64,000 bases of DNA from NCBI GenBank assembly GCA_014218235.1, contig CM024753.1, positions 183,434,348-183,498,347 of the forward strand. The letters are read 5' to 3'. Of the stretch, positions 12,238-23,939 are shown piece after piece. The translations under genes and the position numbers were made by a program. This DNA comes from Colocasia esculenta (lineage: Eukaryota > Streptophyta > Magnoliopsida > Alismatales > Araceae). The first letter of the stretch is position 1; every line of letters starts with the position of its first letter. The notes below the pieces were generated by a model. It did no database searches. It worked only from the letters and a program-made list of their open reading frames with translations, and was not told the DNA's origin.

Positions 12238-12552
12238 ATCTTGCAGAGAGTCGATGCCGGAATCGTTAGGGCATCGGCTTTGGGCGAACAGATAAAAGAG
12301 AAAAGGGTAAAGGTGAAAGATGAGTCGTTCCCAGAACGATTTGACTAATTAAAATTACTTTATTGAAATCAGGAAGCGCCAAAAGGCGGTAACGGCAGAA
12401 GGCGACAAAAGGGTTTGACGAGTCAAACTGCTTTTAACACAACAACGGTCAAAGAGGAGTAAATAAGCTGAGTTTTGCTTAAAGTCAGGGAAGGAGAGAA
12501 AATTTTATTTAATCTGAAAAATTTATATGCTAATTTAAATACAGAAATCTTT
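12238..12552 (-). other. Spacer between pol and the post-pol ORF
   Basis: About 315 bp without a usable frame. It contains no obvious second promoter; a spliced subgenomic message would be the usual way to express a post-pol ORF, but I could not identify a convincing splice site. Confidence 0.4.
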
Positions 12553-15500
12553 TCACAAATTGCACATCCCTAATTCTCTTCTAAGAGATGTAAATCTCTC
12601 TTCAGGTAGGGATTTTGTGAAGATATCTGCTAGTTGACCATTTGTATCTATAAAAGAAAATTTTAAGTTACCACTAGCTACATGATCTCGAATGAAGTGA
12701 TATCTAACCTCAATATGTTTAGTCCTTGAGTGTTGCACTAGATTCTTGGTGAGGTTGATGGCACTTGTATTATCATACAATAGTGGAATTGACTTGATAT
12801 GAATGCCGAAATCCTCAAGTTGTTGCTTTATCCATAGGAGTTGTGTACAGCAACTTCCAGCAGCAACATATTCTGCCTCAGCTGTTGATAGAGCTACTGA
12901 ATTTTATTTCTTGGAGGACCAAGATATCAGACATCCTACAAGAAACTGACAACAACCACTGGTGCTCTTTCTATCTACTTTGCATCCAGCATAATCAGCA
13001 TCAGAATATCCTACTAATTTTATTTCACAAGATTTTGGATACCAAAGACCTAAATCATGAGTTCTAACTAAATACCTAAATATTCTTTTCACAGAAATTA
13101 AATGAGACTCTCTAGGGTCTGCTTGATATCTAGCACACATGCATACACTAAATAAAATGTCTGGTCTACTTGCAGTTAAGTAAAGTAATGACCCTATCAT
13201 ACCTCTATAGTTCTTTTGATCTACCTTTTTACCATTTTGATCACTGTCCATTCTGGTTGATGTGCTCATTGGCGTTGAGAGTGGCTTTGCACCTTCAAAT
13301 CCAAATTTCTTTAACAGCTTTTGGTGTACTTGGCTTGACAGATGTGAGTGCCTTCCTTCCCTTGCTTAATTTGCAATCCAAGGAAGTAGTTTAGCTCCCC
13401 CATCAAACTCATTTCAAATTCCCCCTGCATAAGCTTTTCAAAGTACTTGCAAAGAGACTCATCAGTAGATCCAAAATAATATCATCTACATATATTTGTA
13501 CAAGAAGTATATGTTTGACTTTAGATTTTATAAATAATGTACTATCTACTTGACCTCTAGTGAAACCATGATCTAATAAGAAAGTACTGAGCCTCTCATA
13601 CCAGGCTCTAGGTGCTTGCTTTAAACCTTATAAAGCCTTATGGAGTTTAAATACATGATTTGGAAATTCGGTGTCATCAAAACCTGGAGGTTGTTCAACA
13701 TACACTTCCTCCTTGATAAAACCATTTAAAAAGGCTGATTTGACATCCATTTGAAACAATTTTAAATCTAATGCAGATGCATAAGCAAGTAAAATCCTAA
13801 TAGCCTCAAGTCTAGCCACAGGTGCATAGGTTTCATCGAAATCTATGCCTTCCTCTTGGGAATAGCCTTGAGCTACCAGTCTGGCCTTGTTCCTTAAGAT
13901 TACTCCAGACTCGTCCAGTTTATTTCTGAACACCCACTTGGTGCCAATAACTGAATGATTGGATGGTCTAGGAACAAGTGACCATACTTGGTTTCTCTTG
14001 AATTGATTTAGTTCATATTGCATGACTATTATCCAAGATTCATCAGTTAAAGCTTCATTGACTGTTTTAGGCTCTATTTGAGAAACAAAGGCTAAATAAT
14101 CACAAGGGATTACATTACCTCTTGTTCTTACCCCTACGGATGGATCACCAATAATATTCTCAGGAGGGTGATCTTTCTGATGTCTCCATTCTTTTGGAAG
14201 ATTTTCATGTTGAATTTCAGTTTGCTGCAGTTCTTCCAGAGATGGGTCTTGTCCTTAATTGAGGTATTCTTTAATTTTTCGGACAAGTCGTCTGCATCAT
14301 CAATGTCACTAATTTCTTCCTTCTTCAAAGAAGGGTTAGATTCATCAAAAATAACATGCACAAATTGTTCAATTAATAATGAACGTTTATTGAAAACTCT
14401 ATAACTTTTGAGTTTAGAAGAGTACCCCATAAAGATGCCTTCATCTGATTTGGCATCTAACTTACCAATGTCCCTTTTTCCATTGTTGTGGATGAAACAA
14501 GGACATCCAAATATTTTGAAGTGACTGATCTTTGGTTTCTTTCCCTTGTAGAGTTCATAAGCAGTCTTCTTCAGAATTGGTCTGATCATTACCCTATTAA
14601 TGATATAGCTTGCAGTGTTGATGGCTTCGGCCCAAAAATATCTTGGCAAGTCATATTCAGATAACATGGTTCTTGCCATATCCAAAAGAGTTCTGTTTTT
14701 CCTCTCAGCAATTCCATTCTGTTGAGGTGTCCTTGGTGCTGAGAAGTTGTGCTCAATTCCTTGATCATTACAGAACTTTGCAAACTTTTCATTCTGAAAT
14801 CACCACCATGATCTGATCGGATAGAGATAATGGTGAACTTCTGATCTTTCTGAACTTTCTTGCTGAAGCTGACAAAATTATCAAAGGTGTCATCTTTGTG
14901 CTCTAGAAAGGATACCCAAGTAAATCTTGAGTAATCATCAACTATGACAAATCCAAAATTCTTCCTCCGAGACTGGTAGTCCTCATTGGCCCAAATAGAT
15001 CCATATGAAGTAATTCTAATGGCTTTGAGGTGGTCACTACTGTCTTTGATTTGAAAGAGCTCTTGGTGTGCTTTCCTCTTGCACAAGGTCTGCAGATGCT
15101 ATCCATTTTTGAGTTGACCTTTGGCAATCCTTCCACTAGATTTCTCTTTCTGAGCTTGTTCAATCCATCCAAGCTGCAGTGGCCCAGTCTTCTGTGCCAC
15201 AGCTCTGTTGATTGATCTTTGTTGGCTGCCAAACAGACATCTAGATCCTTGAGTTCATCGAGATAAAGAACATACAAATTTCTTTCTCTATATGCTTCAA
15301 ATATGACTGCGCCATCCTTTAATATACTGCACTTTGATTCTTGGAACTGAATCTGATGGCCTTTGTCACACAACTGGCTGATGCTGATGAGATTGTGCTT
15401 TAATCCTTTGACCAGCATTACATCTTCAATAACTGATTTTCCTTTGATGTTCACGGACCCACTTTTATCACTGTGCCTTTTCCATTATCTCCATAGGTGA

Positions 15501-15600
15501 CTGTTCCTTCTTCAGCTTGGAGATTAACGAAAAGCTTCTGGTTGCCTGACATGTGCCTTGAGCATCCACTATCCAAATATCATTTGGATGCTCTTGAATT
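12553..15600 (-). pseudogene. Copia pol (protease-integrase-RT-RNase H), SIRE-like, disrupted
   Basis: In minus-strand order: protease with a DSGCSRHM-type active site (codons at 15562-15573); GAG-pre-integrase with LWHRRLGH and CRPCARGK (zinc finger); integrase core with DLFGPMRT, VDDYSRF and RSDHGG; reverse transcriptase with KARLVAQGY, MDVKSAFLNG and the catalytic YVDDI (13475-13492); RNase H with SDADYAGC and ADIFTKSLP. Frames change several times (for example near 15450, 15000, 14690) and stops interrupt RT near 13628 and RNase H at 12904, where TAA stands in place of a conserved Gln. The order integrase before RT makes it Ty1/copia. It encodes replication and insertion enzymes of the element; the breaks mean no full product. 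Confidence 0.9.
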
Positions 15601-15617
15601 TCCCTGAAATTTAAACA

Positions 15618-17392
15618 TTAAGTTTTAGGTACCCAAGTTCTTTTGGGTCCTGAAGGGTTAGTATCATCCATTTTCCCCTTTTTTATCCACTTTTTGTTCT
15701 TAGTGGGACAGGTTGCTTTACTGTGTCCTAGTTTATTACAATGATTGCAACAGGTTGTTCTAGTTATTCTTTCAATTGGAGTGAATTTAAATTTTGGGTG
15801 GCTTTTGTTCTTTTCGGATATAAACTCAGGGGTTGGATAAATATTAGGAAAGACTTTAGTTTCTTCATTTTCTGAGGGAGTGTAACCGAATCCATGTTTC
15901 TTCTTGTTTGATCTTTTAGCTCCATTTATCATTAGAAGGGGTTTATTATTTGTGAATTTATTTATTATGCTTGTTAAATGTTCATTTTCTTTAATTAATC
16001 TTTCTATTTCTGTTTTAAGTTCACTTAAGTCTTCCTGTTTTTCTAAGTGTGTTATTTTTCTGTTTTTCTCTTTTAAATCTTCATATAATAATTCATTTCT
16101 TCTTTTATGTTATGTTATTTGCTTTTCAAGTTCTTCATTTTCTGCTTTTAGATCCGAATTAGTGTTTTCTAAACATATTACAATTTTCTTGCTAATTTTA
16201 AGTAATTTAGATACTTCTTTATATTTATCATAGAGTTCATTAAAAGCACTTTCTAGATTGTCAGAATCTGAATCATTATAGGAATCAAAGGAAGAGTCAG
16301 AAGTTACCTTGTCTTCGGTGTTGGCCATGAGAGCCAGGTTGGCTTCTTCTCCATCACTACTTGAACTTGACTCACTGTCTGAGTCACTGCTGTTCTCCCA
16401 AGCAGCTGCCATTGCCTTCTTTTTATACTTCTTGAATTTTCTAAAATTATCTTCTTCTTGTGATCATTCTTCTTAAGCATTGGACAATCTGCCTTGATGT
16501 GTCCAGGCTTTTTGCATTCATAGCATATCACTTCTCCTTTCTTCGAATCCTTTACTTCTGGTTTTCTGAGATCTTTATTTTTCTTGAAAAATCTTCTCCC
16601 AGACTGAAACTTTTTCTTCCTTGCTAGAATTCTTTGAAGTCTTCGAGATAACATTGCTTCTTCATCATCACTGTCCTTACTGCTTTCACTGTTGTCTAAT
16701 GATTCTTCTGATATATCATCATTTGCCTTGAGAGCGTTTGATTGCTTCTTTCTGTTGGAGGATTCTCCTAATCTCTCCATATTTATTTCATGAGCCATAA
16801 GGGATCCTATTAACTTCTCCAATGACATTAGTTTTAGATCATTGGATTCCTCAATGGCTGTTACCTTTGGGGTCCATGAGGATGGCAGAGATCTGAGGAT
16901 CTTCCTGACCATATCTGGTACATCATAGACTTTTCTTAATCCAGCTAATCCGTTTGTGATATCTGTGAATCTACTGAACATTTGGGTTATGGATTCACCT
17001 GACTGCATCTGGAATCTTTCATATTGAGCCACAAGAATGTCGATTCTTGTCTCCTTTACCTTATCTGTCCCTTCATAGGTAATCCTGAGCTTTTCCCACA
17101 TTTCCATTGCAGATTTGCAGGCTGAAACTCTGTTGAATTCTTTCTTGCTGAGGGCACAACATAGGATGCTCCTGGCTTTGCAGTTTAAGGAGATTCTTTT
17201 TATGTCATCATCTGTCCACTGAGCCTTTGCATTGGTGACTAGAAGATCACCTTCTTCTACAATGGACCATATTGTATAATCGTGGCCTTGTAGAAAGTAC
17301 TCCATTCTTGTCTTCCAATAGGTGTAATCTTCTCCATCAAACAAAGGAGGTCTGTTGACTGACTGACCTTCGAAGTTACCTTGGGCTGCCAT
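15618..17392 (-). pseudogene. Copia gag, SIRE-like, disrupted
   Basis: Starts at ATG 17392, 51 bp after the primer-binding site. The first 290 residues are an intact retrotransposon gag (UBN2 type: YWKTRMEYFL near residue 25, WEKLRITYEG near 100), followed by an acidic Ser/Asp region and a CCHC zinc knuckle (CYECKKPGHIKADC). A frameshift near 16450 leads to a Ser/Asp/Glu-rich segment and a long coiled coil rich in Leu/Glu/Lys (about 16290-15960) with an in-frame TAA at 16110. A second CCHC knuckle (CNHCNKLGHSKATC) follows near 15750. Two knuckles and a coiled coil agree with the large gag of SIRE-type elements. It would form the RNA-packaging particle in the cytoplasm. Confidence 0.88.
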
Positions 17393-17442
17393 GGATCTTT
17401 ACTCTTCAGATCGTTGGATCTTCTTCTTTGTCGAAGAGACTC

Positions 17443-17454
17443 GCTCTGATACCA
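17443..17454 (-). other. Primer-binding site of the SIRE-like element
   Basis: Minus strand TGGTATCAGAGC, followed by GAGTC, two bases after the LTR end GGGCAACA; complementary to the 3' end of initiator tRNA-Met. Confidence 0.9.
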
Positions 17455-17456
17455 CT

Positions 17457-19698
17457 TGTTGCCCAGCTAGCTAGCCCAGAGGGGGGGGGTGAATGGGTTA
17501 TTAAAAATTGATCTTTGATTAATACCTGTTCACTAAAAGGATTACACAACAACTTAAACAAAGGTTAGAGTTAGAGGAAATGAGACAGCAAACACACAAA
17601 ACACAATCACAAGACACAAGGATTTTTATCCTGGTTCGGAACTCCTCTCCACAGGAGACCTACGTCCAGTCCCTGAGCAATACCTCAGGATTTCACTATC
17701 AAGGGTACTATCCCCCTCACGGATCCTTACACCCAGCCACAACTGGTCTTCCTTCAACCTGAAGGGAAAACAACCACCCTGGATACCACCAGGTCTTCCT
17801 TCACCCAGAAGGGAACACAACTAATAAAAGGAAGTATAAGAACAAGCTTCAGGAACTAGCTCAAACAGCTACAATCTGAAGCAAACAAGCCTCGAGAGAG
17901 AAGGAATTTTAACACTGGTTTCTCTCCAAAGACCACACTTGCTCTCACAGGAATTTCTTCTTGAACACTGAGAGCTAAAGAACTAAGATGGATTGGAATG
18001 GAGTGCTTCACTCTTGTTTGAATCACAGAAGACTTGAAGGATTGGCGATGCTTTCTTTCAGAATAATATTCTTCAAAAAAAAGTGTTGTCCTTCTCAGTC
18101 TTGAGTCTTGTATTTAAGCTTCTACTTGAAATTTGAACGTTAAAGATCCGTTGTCTCTCATCCTGGTATACGTTAGACAGGTCTGCAAGGAAGCTTCTGA
18201 TCTTCAGTCTTTTATCCTTTAGTACACGCCAGAGAAATATTTTAATATCTTGTATCTTGTGTCCAACGTTGTACAGATAAGTCTTGTCAGATATCTGCGA
18301 GCATATCAACAATAAATAGAGGACAGCTAGGACTGCCGTCGATTGTTAGTTGCAGTTGGAACAGATATTGCAATATATAGCAAAGCTCCTTTCTGTCTAA
18401 AAAGGACGTAGACAGAGTAGCATAAAAGTGGAAGATATTGTCTGCATGCATGAGAGATACGTTCAGAGAGCATTGAATGCGTAGCAGTCAAACAGACGAG
18501 ATACGACTTTGACTATTCAACGTATATTAAAGAGTATTATACTGATATAACAATGAAATCGATATGAACAAGCCCGATGCCTTTATGACTTATGAATCGT
18601 TACACGAATCGAATCGTTATAAGCATCAAAGAAATCGATGTGATTACTTACCAAATCGTTACTGATAAGCAAGTCGTTATAATCATCAAAGAAATCGATA
18701 TGAAACTCTTAACAAATCGTTGCACCAAGCAAATCGTTCTGAGTTCTAAAGAAATCGTTTCGACAAGCAAATCGTTACGAGGTCTAAAGAAATCGTTACG
18801 GCTAGAAAGTCATTGTGAATTCCAAAGAAATCGTTATGAGAACTTAAGAAATCGTTACGGCCAGAAAGTCGTTGTGAATTCCAAAGAAATCGTTACGAGA
18901 ACTTAAGAAATCGTTATGGCTAGAAAGTCGTTGTGAGTTCTAAAGAAATCGTTACGAGAACTTAAGAAATCGTTACGGCTAGAAAGTCGTTGTGAGTTCT
19001 AAAGAAATCGTTACGAGAACTTAAGAAATCGTTACGGCTAGAAAGTCGTTGTGAGTTCTAAAGAAATCGTTACGAGAACTTAAGAAATCGTTACGACAGA
19101 TAAGTCGTTACGAGTTCAAAAGAAATCGTTACGAGTACTGAAGAAATCGTTACGACAGACAAGTCGTTACGAGTTCAAAAAAAATCATTACGAGTACTGA
19201 AGAAATCGTTACGACATACAAGTCGTTATGAGTTCAAAAGAAATCGTTACGAGTACTGAAGAAATCCTTACGACAGACAAGTCGTTACGCTTTCAAAAGA
19301 AATCGTTACGATGTCTTATAGAATCGTTACGACGGTCAAGTCGTTACGCTTTCCAAAGAAATCGTTACGGTATCGATTTGTTTGAAACATCACGACTTTT
19401 CGGTCAGAAAGGAAATCGATCATAATACTTATGAAATCGTTATGATGACTATTGAAATCGATATGAACTTATAAAGGAATCGTTCTGATTATCAATAGAA
19501 GTCGATATGAAGTATGAAGAAGTCGATGCAATGACTTGGGAAAAATTATGAAGTGAGAGTCTTACCTGATTGTCTTGAACTTTCTTTTACTTTTATTTCC
19601 TGTCCTCAAGGCTCAAGTAATTCATTAGTAATGTTTTGTTAATCATCAAAATTAATATATAAATAAGTGAATTAATTTATATGGAGAAAGTTTGGTCA
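17457..19698 (-). repeat. 5' LTR of the SIRE-like copia element
   Basis: Matches 6099-8339 along its whole length, with one extra G in the poly-G near 17480. It contains the same minisatellite at about 18557-19515 with small copy variants. Confidence 0.88.
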
Positions 19699-19704
19699 TT
19701 AATG

Positions 19705-20257
19705 TGGTATATAGGATCTCAGGCATTGCCGTTACGCCAAAACTCGAGTTGTTGTGTAAGGATACCATCCTTTCTTATAACCCACCACAGGGTATAGTCC
19801 CCCTGCTGGACAACTCAGCAACACCCGCAGGCAGGTCCACACCCGGACCTAGGCATGACTTGGCCAACCTGGCCTCCGCCACACCCTCATTCTCAGGTCG
19901 CCCCAGGATGAGACGCTGGCACGCGCACCTGCCTCGCAGCATGCCGCCCAACAATCTCCCCCCCCAGCGGCACCCCTGGGAATCGAACCCGCGACCTGCT
20001 CTGATACCAGGTATATAGGATCTCAGGCATTGTCGTTACGCCAAAACTCGAGTTGTTGTGTAAGGATACCATCCTTCCTTATAACCCACCACAGGGTACA
20101 GTCCCCCTGCTGGACAACTCAGCAACACCCGCAGGCAGGTCCACACCCGGACCTAGGCATGACTTGGCCAACCTGGCCTCCGCCACACCCTCATTCTCAG
20201 GTCGCCCCAGGATGAGACGCTGGCACGCGCACCTGCCTCGCAGCATGCCACCCAACA
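19705..20257 (-). mobile_element. TRIM element (terminal-repeat retrotransposon in miniature)
   Basis: Two direct repeats of about 249 bp (19705-19953 and 20010-20257) differ at only four visible C/T positions. Between them lie 56 bp that read on the minus strand as primer-binding site TGGTATCAGAGC (19998-20009), a GGTTCGATTCCC phrase and a polypurine tract CTGGGGGGGGAGAT. There is no coding capacity. LTR starts TGTTGGGCGGC on the minus strand. The right flank is ACATG (20258-20262), identical to the left flank of the copia element, and the left flank is TAATG. The simplest reading is that the TRIM inserted first and the copia element then entered its left target copy. Confidence 0.85.
19998..20009 (-). 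other. Primer-binding site of the TRIM
   Basis: Minus strand TGGTATCAGAGC directly after the LTR. The next 20 or so bases include GGTTCGATTCC, which has the form of a tRNA B box (internal pol III promoter element). Confidence 0.8.
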
Positions 20258-20262
20258 ACATG

Positions 20263-20411
20263 TACTTTCTTGTGTCTTATACTGTTGTGGTTGTCTTTTA
20301 TAGTCTTACTAGACACTTGTGCGAGCTATCCCTTATGAGACTTCGGTCCGATCGCGGGAGACGGACTTTGATATGGAGCCATATTGGGTATAAATATCCA
20401 GGGCCGTTACA
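20263..20411 (+). mobile_element. Gypsy LTR fragment, right piece
   Basis: Continues 5037-6098 after the copia and TRIM insertions. It ends in GGGCCGTTACA, a typical LTR terminus. The phrase GGAGACGGACTTTGATATGG parallels GGAGACGGAGTCGGG near the end of the LTR at 56159. Confidence 0.55.
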
Positions 20412-21616
20412 AGGACAATGTAGATGACTGATTAATTCGAGTTCAGAAAACAAACAACTATAACTCCAGCAAATGATAGAAGTTATATCAATAATAAATA
20501 TATTCATGAGATTAAGTTATTACATTCATGAGTTTTAATTATCACCAAAATATATAGATAAATATAGGAGTGGTTCAACACATAATTGATTATGTTTTTT
20601 GATATCGTATTCGCTAATCAATTATGTGTTTAGATATCTTAATAGATATTCTAATACTACTTTAGATGTCTTAAATATCATTTAATTATATTCTTAGGAT
20701 GCTTAAAATCAGATTTTAGAATAAATGTTGGTTGATCACTTAGTTATAATGCACGAAAAGCTGAGTTTTACTCTATATACTCAGTAATCGATCATGGTTC
20801 ATTGTTGAAAATTTCCTGTCCATGAATGCGATAATCAATTATGTGTTTCTTCTAATTTTAGTGATTAAGCATAAGCTTTCTAAAGAATTGATTGTGTATT
20901 TCTATGAATGACAACTTAAAGTAATATTGATGAATATATGAAGTGACTGATTGCCTTGACCATCAATGCTAATTTCATAAGTATTTGTTTAGATGAACAA
21001 AGTCTTTAATTGTAGTGGACTGTGATTTAAATAGCAAAATTTATTTTATTATTCTGACGTTTCTGAATAAAATGTCATGTGTTTACTTTAATCGATTATT
21101 TTCTTTAAATAGAACCCCTAATTTTGAGGTAATGTATTAGGCTGGAAGAAGTTCTAAATGGTCGGTGTCCTAGGGTAAAAGTTCTGGAACAACAGTTGTG
21201 CCCTAGTGTAGAAGTCTCCATCGCCAAATCCTGAGATTTGCCATGTGTAACTTTTTTTAGTAACACAAGTGTAGCTAGAGTTTCTTAGTGAAATCGACTA
21301 AGGTAGTTTATGTTCAAGATAAGCATGAAGGGTGGGTTGCTAGGAAAGGTTAATGAGTTCCAGAGTAATAGAAAGGTGTAAGATCACACGTGAAAAGTTG
21401 GTTAGCAATAAAACGTTCTTCCGTCTAGATTTCTACTAACTTTGAGGTAGAACAACATGTATGACCATAAAGAATGAATCGATGTATGATCTTAAAGAAT
21501 GAATCACATGTCTTGTTTTCCAAGAACTCTTTAAGACATATGTGTATGATTTGAATGGAATGAGTACGAAAGCATGTTAAGTGGATTACATAAATTCTTA
21601 TCAACTGCATATATAT
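20412..21616. other. AT-rich intergenic DNA
   Basis: No gene-like frame. Scattered ATAATCAATTATGTG-like phrases (for example near 20580-20640 and 20830) are diverged relatives of the tandem array at 23.5-25.7 kb. Confidence 0.4.
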
Positions 21617-22600
21617 TGTGGTGGCTTTTTCTTGCTTGGGCCGAAACCCGTTGGGCCTACACTTGAGAGGGAAGAAGACGATCGTCGGTAGCGAACGAAG
21701 ATCTGTAAAAACCAAAACAGAATCAGGGGGATCCAGTTGAAGAACCGGAGAGAACCCTCCGATGCCTAAGTTAGAATGAGACTTGAGAGGCTTGAAGGAA
21801 AGGGGGTTCTCGTGTGTGAATCGTGCGAGGGCGAGTGTGAACGTCCCATACCACCTACCTCTACATGGAGGTTACCTGAGCCTTTTATAGGTGATGGTAC
21901 GGAAAGAGTGGGACGAGGCGTCCCTTGATGTCGCCGGAAAGGGCACGCCGGTTGGCACCCTTGGCGGGGAGTTACGCATTGAGGTGCCCGTTTAGGGGTT
22001 CGACAGTTAATGCACTGCTTGATCGTGGGGCGCGTGCCGTATAGCTGTTATAACCGTTGTGGGGAGGCGAATAGCCTGTTCGGACGTACTTAGCCAGGGT
22101 TACCGAGCAGGTAGCCTGTACAAAGGCCGACCCCGCTGTTCGGTAATGACAGTGGCTGCTCGGTGCGCGCTGCCCGGGCGATGGTAAAGCCAGTGGGTCT
22201 ATGGCATGATTCCGGCAAGACCTGTTCGATAGACAGTGTCTGAACCGAACAGGATGAGGGGTGTCCGAAGACTACCCTTGGAGACCTGGAGGGTGCTCGG
22301 CGCGGAGGCCGTTCGGTGCTCGGTGCTTGGGTGATTGCAGGTTCGAGCAGGAGCTGCCTGGTCTGCTCGGTAAGGGCAAATCCTATTCGAGCAAACATGT
22401 GCGGTGTTCAGAAACTACCGTTGGGACTGTTGGGTATTTACAGCTGAAGCGTGATCGGCAGCTAGTTGGCTGAAGCCGAGGACATGTGGCACGAGGGTCA
22501 TTGCCGTTTTGCCTTGCTAGGTCTTGATGGGCCTACGGGTCTAGGAGGCTAAAAATAGCCTCTATATATATAAACTTGTAAAAAATACATTTGAAATTAT
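21617..22600 (-). mobile_element. LTR-like GC-rich block, minus orientation (tentative)
   Basis: A sharp change to GC-rich sequence with recurrent GCTCGGT/GTTCGGT phrases is typical of gypsy LTRs. On the minus strand CTATAAAAGG (21891-21900) could be the LTR TATA box. Exact ends and a target duplication could not be fixed, and no internal domain flanks it, so it may be a solo LTR or a fragment. Confidence 0.35.
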
Positions 22601-22856
22601 GATATGTAATTTTGTTTCTTCGTGCATGGTTAAGTTTTACATGGGTTCCTAATAAGTTTTGCATGAACATACTGGTTTTGGGTTTGTTTCTATGAATATC
22701 AAGAACTCTATCTTTATGAAACCTTATGGTTGAACTGAATTATGTTATGAATATGCTTATGCCATGCATCGTGAAAATTGTTGATGCACTCTGAGTACGA
22801 AGGAATGGATAATGCCACCTTGAGGATAAGTGGTTTCCCATTCAAGTATCCATGAG

Positions 22857-23297
22857 TAGGGGTGTTCAAATTTCAGTTCAAACAAAAGAACAGAACCAGA
22901 GACCAAACCGAATTGGCTGGTTCGATTCGATTTGGACCTAAGTTCGGTTCAGTTCAATTTCATAAATTGTGAAACTGAATTGAACCGTGTAAATTGAATA
23001 AGTTGATTTTTAATATAATAATAATAATAATTATATAATATATATTATAAGTATTTAAAAGTAATTATATGACTAAATTTACATATAAATATACATATTT
23101 TTAAATTTTATTCTTATTTTTAATGTACAAATATTAATAAATCTAATTATATTTAATTAAATGTGGAAATTTAGTTTGAACTGAACCAAACCGAATAACT
23201 CCAATTCAGTTTGGTTCGGGTTGACATCTATATTCAGTTCGGTTCGAGTTGACTAAAAATGGGCCAACTTGGTCCGAACCGAACCGTTGAACCCCTA
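22857..23297. mobile_element. hAT-type MITE, 441 bp
   Basis: Ends are TAGGGGTGTTCAA and TTGAACCCCTA, inverted repeats. Flanks TCCATGAG (22849-22856) and TCTATGAG (23298-23305) match at seven of eight bases, the 8-bp duplication expected for hAT. Sub-terminal regions are inverted too (AACCGAA-rich against TTCGGTT-rich). The centre is very AT-rich. Confidence 0.75.
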
Positions 23298-23939
23298 TCT
23301 ATGAGGGTATCAATATGGCTCGTTGGGTATGTAGAACACATAGCTAAGGCCTTCGCATTGAAATACCTACGTTCAAGGTAACCAATATGATATGGTTTCT
23401 CATGTTGTGGTTGGATACATGTGCGAAGAATTTGTTTGTTTGCCTAGCATCACGAATAAGATGGTGATAGGTGTATGAGATATGCTTGATAAAGGTTAAG
23501 TAGAATCTTGTTGATCAATTATGTTGGCAGTATGGCGTTAGCTTCTGTCACTGTGGCACAATGGGTATTATAATCGATTATGTGCCTCGATAATTAATTA
23601 TATCTCATTGTGACAAGTGTTGACTTTCTTTGACTAAGTGCCATAGTCGGTACTATAACCGATTATGTGTCTCGATAATCAATTACATCTCACTGTGACA
23701 AATGTTGGCTTTTTTAGACTAATAAGTGCCACAATGGGCGCTATAATCCATTATGTGTCCAACAATCGATTATGTCTCATTGTGATGTGTTTTGATTTCT
23801 ACGACAAAGTACCTACACTGGACACTATAATCAATTATGTGCTTCGATAATCGATTGTGTCTCACGATGACAAGCGTTGACTTTCTGCAACAAGGTGTCA
23901 TAGTAGGCACTATAATTGTATGTGCTCTAATAATCGATT

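Larger units (their letters stand above)
6099..19698 (-). mobile_element. SIRE/Maximus-like Ty1/copia retrotransposon, full length but defective
   Basis: Minus-strand order: 5' LTR (17457-19698), primer-binding site, gag, pol in copia order (protease, integrase, reverse transcriptase, RNase H), about 3.7 kb of further decayed coding sequence, polypurine tract, 3' LTR (6099-8339). LTRs are 2241 and 2242 bp and differ by only about one or two bases per hundred by eye. The extra coding block after pol and the long gag with coiled coil and two zinc knuckles point to the SIRE/Maximus lineage, known for a post-pol ORF. Several stops and frameshifts break gag, pol and the extra ORF, so this copy is not autonomous. 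The left flank is ACATG; no exact match follows the right LTR directly (see the TRIM entry). Confidence 0.85.

Noticed and set aside
19699..19703. TTAAT as the target duplication of the SIRE-like element
   Set aside because: The left flank is ACATG; TTAAT does not match it, and the shared ACATG beyond the TRIM explains the site better.
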